Shown: piece after piece, positions 36,165-39,987 of the stretch
Layout of the letters: the number at the start of each line of letters is the position of its first letter
Position numbering within the stretch: position 1 is the first letter of the stretch
NCBI GenBank assembly: GCA_950054195.1
Contig: CATLPG010000027.1
Coordinates: 1 to 39,987 of the forward strand
Reading direction: 5' to 3'
Length of the DNA: 39,987 nucleotides
DNA from: an uncultured Saccharospirillaceae bacterium
Lineage (GTDB): Bacteria > Bacteroidota > Bacteroidia > Flavobacteriales_D > CAJJDF01
The notes under the pieces: generated by a model
The model's database searches: none
The model's input: only the letters and a program-made list of their open reading frames with translations
Told to the model about the DNA's origin: nothing
Position numbers and translations under genes: made by a program

Positions 36165-37109
36165 ATGAAACGAAATTTATTATCAATTGTTTTTTTAACG
36201 CTAGTCATTGGAGCTAATGCACAAGACACAAAAAAAGTTAACTCTACCATATTAGCTAGAGGATCAGAAAAAGATACCGGTTGGATGACTGGCGGAACAT
36301 TTAACGTAAACTTTTCTCAAGTTAGTTTAACTAACTGGGCAGGAGGTGGACAAAACACTATTGCTGTTAACTCATTATTAAGTGTATTTGCCAACTATAA
36401 AAAGAAAAGGAATGCTTGGGATAACTCATTAGATCTAGCTTACGGTTTAACAAGTGTACAAAGTATTAATGATGGAGAGCCTTTTAAAAGTGATGATAGA
36501 ATAGAATTAAGTTCTAAATACGGACAACAGTTTTCTGATAGTAGTAATTGGTACTATGGAGCTTTACTAAACTTTCGTTCACAGTTTGATTATGGGTTTA
36601 ATGACCCAACGGATCCAGACTCTGCATACATATCAAATTTGATGGCACCTGGATATTTAACTTTTGCCTTAGGGTTTGATTATAAACCAAATAAAGCTTT
36701 TGCTGTGTTTTTATCTCCTTTATCATCTAAAACAACATTCGTAATGGATGATAGACTTTCAGCAGATGGAGCTTTTGGTGTAGATCCAGGCTCTAAAGTA
36801 AGGTTTGAAATGGGAGGATTAGTTCAAGCTAAATACCAAGCAGAGATTATGAAGAATGTAAATCTTAAAACATCAATGATATTGTTCTCAAATTACTTAG
36901 ATCGTCCAGAAAACATTGATGTATTTTGGGATGTTTTATTATCAATGAAAGTGAATAAGTTTATATCTGCTAGCATCTCCACAACGTTAATTTACGATCA
37001 TGATATAGATATTGAAGTAGATAAAAACGATGATGGTGTTGCTGATGCTGTTGGCCCAAGGTTACAGTTTAAAGAAGCAATAAACGTAGGGTTTACGTAT
37101 AAATTTTAA
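36165..37109 (+). CDS. DUF3078 outer-membrane beta-barrel protein
   Basis: A 314-residue protein with a signal peptide ending near residue 19 (VIGANAQ). The mature part is alternating beta structure with aromatic girdles and ends in Phe (GFTYKF), as outer-membrane barrels do. GTFNVNFSQVSLTNWAGGGQNTIAVNS (in two blocks, about 44-70) is the DUF3078 hallmark. The family is common in Bacteroidota and its role is unknown. A short Asp-rich EVDKNDDGVADAVG (near 288-301) looks like a calcium-binding loop. It has its own promoter and terminator and is a single-gene unit. Confidence 0.9.
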   Translation: MKRNLLSIVFLTLVIGANAQDTKKVNSTILARGSEKDTGWMTGGTFNVNFSQVSLTNWAGGGQNTIAVNSLLSVFANYKKKRNAWDNSLDLAYGLTSVQSINDGEPFKSDDRIELSSKYGQQFSDSSNWYYGALLNFRSQFDYGFNDPTDPDSAYISNLMAPGYLTFALGFDYKPNKAFAVFLSPLSSKTTFVMDDRLSADGAFGVDPGSKVRFEMGGLVQAKYQAEIMKNVNLKTSMILFSNYLDRPENIDVFWDVLLSMKVNKFISASISTTLIYDHDIDIEVDKNDDGVADAVGPRLQFKEAINVGFTYKF

Positions 37110-37128
37110 CGAAATATAATCATTACTT

Positions 37129-37160
37129 AAAGCTCCTATGAAATTAGGAGCTTTTTCTTT
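37129..37160 (+). terminator. Terminator after the DUF3078 gene
   Basis: Stem AAAGCTCCTA (37129-37138) and TAGGAGCTTT (37145-37154) with a six-base loop, followed by TTCTTTTT. The stop codon of the convergent gene (37144-37146) lies in the loop and arm, so the two genes share this site. Confidence 0.88.
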
Positions 37161-37884
37161 TTAAAAGCTTTTTCCAGAAATTGTAATGCCCGATGAAAAA
37201 AATAGCTTTTTCTGCTAAAAAATATTTGTCGTCTCGTTTTATTACAGCTTTATTTTTGATAAATAAATCATTTACTGCAGGATTATTTGATTCATAAAAA
37301 CTACTCCAAGCTTTGGTTATTTCACATTTTTCATAACAATCTTGCTCAATAATTAAATTGTCAGAAAGTCTAGCGTCTTCAAATTTGAGTTTTTTACTTG
37401 TTAATAGCTTAGCAAAATCCAAAACATTTTTAGGAGTTATGTGCTTAACGTTTGGATAAATTTTATAAATAGCTTTGCTTAAGCGATCGTAAATTTTAGG
37501 GTTATTTGTTATAAAGATGAGTACAAAAGGCTTTAAAAACCAAAATTTACCCAGATGGTTTTTTAAAAAAATTAAGTTACTTTTTTTTGCAAAGTTTTTT
37601 ACTTCTAAATCGGCAGAAGGGTTTTTGTATGCCAAGTTAATGTATACTATTGGTAGAGACTTTTTAGAAAATGGAGTTTTCTCATAAAAAAGAGTATATG
37701 CTTGAAAGGCCAGTATAGAATCATCTTTTTTCCATAAATAAAAAACAGGATTAGTTTTATTTATATGATTATCTGTAATGTGATTGTCTGGATTTTCGCT
37801 GTAAATAGCTTTACATATTTTGTTTAATGAAGCTATTTCCTTATTTGTAAGCTCACTGCTGTTTTTTATTTCTAAACGAACCAT
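37144..37884 (-). CDS. Unrecognised 246-residue protein next to ribF
   Basis: I do not recognise this protein. It is Lys-rich, with aromatic and beta-like strands such as PVFYLWKKDDSILAFQAYTL and SLPIVYINLAYKN followed by a helix-rich middle; the layout vaguely recalls GNAT acyltransferases, but no acetyl-CoA loop (Q/RxxGxG/A) is visible. No signal peptide or clear membrane helix, though residues 116-128 (WFLKPFVLIFITN) are hydrophobic. It starts two bases after the ribF stop, so it is likely co-transcribed and perhaps coupled. Its end lies inside the shared terminator. Confidence 0.7.
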   Translation of the reverse strand: MVRLEIKNSSELTNKEIASLNKICKAIYSENPDNHITDNHINKTNPVFYLWKKDDSILAFQAYTLFYEKTPFSKKSLPIVYINLAYKNPSADLEVKNFAKKSNLIFLKNHLGKFWFLKPFVLIFITNNPKIYDRLSKAIYKIYPNVKHITPKNVLDFAKLLTSKKLKFEDARLSDNLIIEQDCYEKCEITKAWSSFYESNNPAVNDLFIKNKAVIKRDDKYFLAEKAIFFIGHYNFWKKLLKRKSS

Positions 37885-37886
37885 TT

Positions 37887-38813
37887 TTAAACAAATTGCT
37901 TAGCCAATAAAGCATCATCTGCTAGTTGCTGTTTTAGTTCATCAACAGATTCAAACTTTTTTTCATCTCTCAATCGCTTAATAAAATACACGGTTATATC
38001 AGTTCCGTATATATTTTGATTGAAATCAAAAATATTAACTTCAATATGTTGTGTTTGATCAGATGAAACCGTTGGGTTGTGACCAATGTTTAGCATTCCT
38101 CCGTATTGTTTGCTATCAACAGTTACAGAAACAGCATATGCACCATTTTTTGGTATGATTTTATCATTCGAAGTAGGTTGAATATTTGCAGTAGGGAAAC
38201 CAATGGTGTTACCAAGTTTTTTCCCTTCTACTACATCTCCCGTAATAGAAAATTGATAGCCTAAATATTCATTAGCAGTTTCTATATCACCATTTAAAAT
38301 TGCTTTTCTGATTTTTGTAGAGCTAATATTTACTTCGTTTATATCTTGTGCAGATATTTCTTCTATTTCGAACTCGTATAACGGACTAAGCTCTTTAAGG
38401 TAATTAAAATCACCCTCTCTATTTCTTCCAAACTGATGATCGTAACCTATAACAAGTTTCGAAACTTTTAATTCATTAAGTAAAAAGTCTCTTACATATT
38501 CCAAAGCTGAAATTCTAGAAAAATCTAAAGTGAAGGGATAAATGATTAAGTGATCTACACCGTGTTTTTTTAGTTGCTCTATTTTTTCATCCAACGTGTT
38601 AATTAAAAACAGGGGTTTTCCATCAGGAAATAAAACTTTTCTAGGATGTGGAGAAAAGGTAAGTACAACCGACTCCATGTTTTTCTCCTTAGCAGTATCC
38701 GTTAAGATTTTTAGTATTTTTTGGTGTCCAAAATGCACGCCATCAAACGTTCCAGGTGTTAAAATAACTGGCTTTTTAGGGTTAAAACTAGCTGTATTAT
38801 AGTGTATGATCAA
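37887..38813 (-). CDS. ribF: Bifunctional riboflavin kinase / FAD synthetase
   Basis: A 308-residue enzyme that makes FMN and then FAD from riboflavin. The N-terminal nucleotidyltransferase domain has TPGTFDGVHFGHQKIL (about 20-35) and ISSTKIRKAI; the C-terminal flavokinase domain has GKKLGNTIGFPTANI (about 198-212) and the MLNIGHNPTV site. Length is normal. The start is TTG at 38813: an in-frame TAA lies two codons upstream and no ATG precedes the conserved part. Divergent from atpD. Confidence 0.96.
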   Translation of the reverse strand: MIIHYNTASFNPKKPVILTPGTFDGVHFGHQKILKILTDTAKEKNMESVVLTFSPHPRKVLFPDGKPLFLINTLDEKIEQLKKHGVDHLIIYPFTLDFSRISALEYVRDFLLNELKVSKLVIGYDHQFGRNREGDFNYLKELSPLYEFEIEEISAQDINEVNISSTKIRKAILNGDIETANEYLGYQFSITGDVVEGKKLGNTIGFPTANIQPTSNDKIIPKNGAYAVSVTVDSKQYGGMLNIGHNPTVSSDQTQHIEVNIFDFNQNIYGTDITVYFIKRLRDEKKFESVDELKQQLADDALLAKQFV

Positions 38814-38863
38814 AACGGGTTAAAAACTTAATAGATTCAAAGGTATTTTTTTTTATAAAAATA

Positions 38864-38895
38864 TTGGGCAGGGGTTCAAAAAAAACCTAATTTTG
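38864..38895 (+). promoter_or_regulatory. Promoter of atpD
   Basis: TAATTTTG (38888-38895) is an exact TAnnTTTG, with TTG at 38864-38866, 21 bases before it. Transcription should start near 38902, about 27 bases before the ATG. This gives atpD its own transcription start. Confidence 0.7.
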
Positions 38896-38916
38896 CAAAA
38901 GTTATTACATCATTAA

Positions 38917-39987
<1,071 letters not shown>

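Overview
The window looks like chromosomal DNA of a marine-type Bacteroidota, most likely of the order Flavobacteriales. The DNA is AT-rich. It encodes the type IX secretion (T9SS) translocon SprA and a protein with a T9SS C-terminal sorting domain. Other markers are DUF4290 and DUF3078 proteins, MurA with Asp in place of the usual active-site Cys, a DnaJ with a half-sized zinc domain, and promoters of the Bacteroidota type (TTTG, about 19 bases, TAnnTTTG). Shine-Dalgarno sites are mostly absent. At least six genes appear to start at TTG and one more at GTG or TTG. I see no insertion sequence, prophage, CRISPR array, tRNA or rRNA. No stretch longer than 300 bases lacks a gene.

Layout. At 1-3009 (+) lie the end of sufB, a RidA-family gene, a small lipoprotein and an alpha/beta hydrolase; the last two look like accessory genes. 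At 2975-7209 (-) lie a TlpA-like thioredoxin with its own terminator, then tatA, gatA, a DUF1801-like gene and an OmpA protein with a degenerate phosphatase domain. At 7292-17891 (+) lie a T9SS cargo gene and then ruvA-sprA-glycosyltransferase-rnhB, packed like an operon. A membrane zinc peptidase (-) faces rnhB, and lnt (+) follows. At 20334-22809 (-) is the heat-shock unit grpE-dnaJ plus a MORN-repeat gene. At 22911-28934 (-) lie a second TlpA-like protein and a tight bioB-uvrD-DUF4290-murA cluster. At 29172-32481 (+) is the translation block rplM-rpsI-rpsB-tsf-pyrH, with a likely structured RNA leader before rpsB. At 32561-38813 lie a VanX-like dipeptidase, a small membrane protein, RNase R, a DUF3078 beta-barrel, an unrecognised gene and ribF. 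At 38929 atpD begins behind its own promoter and runs off the right edge.

How the genes fit together. Most are housekeeping: Fe-S assembly, tRNA-Gln amidation, protein export (TatA, SprA), lipoprotein maturation (Lnt), cell wall (MurA, VanX-like), repair (RuvA, UvrD, RNase HII), chaperones, cofactors (BioB, RibF), translation, RNA decay and ATP synthesis. I do not see a clear new multi-gene defence or metabolic system. The items most worth a second look are the three-way-junction RNA before rpsB, the OmpA fusion to a phosphatase-like domain lacking the catalytic Arg, the high share of TTG starts, and back-to-back palindromes at the DUF3078 promoter.
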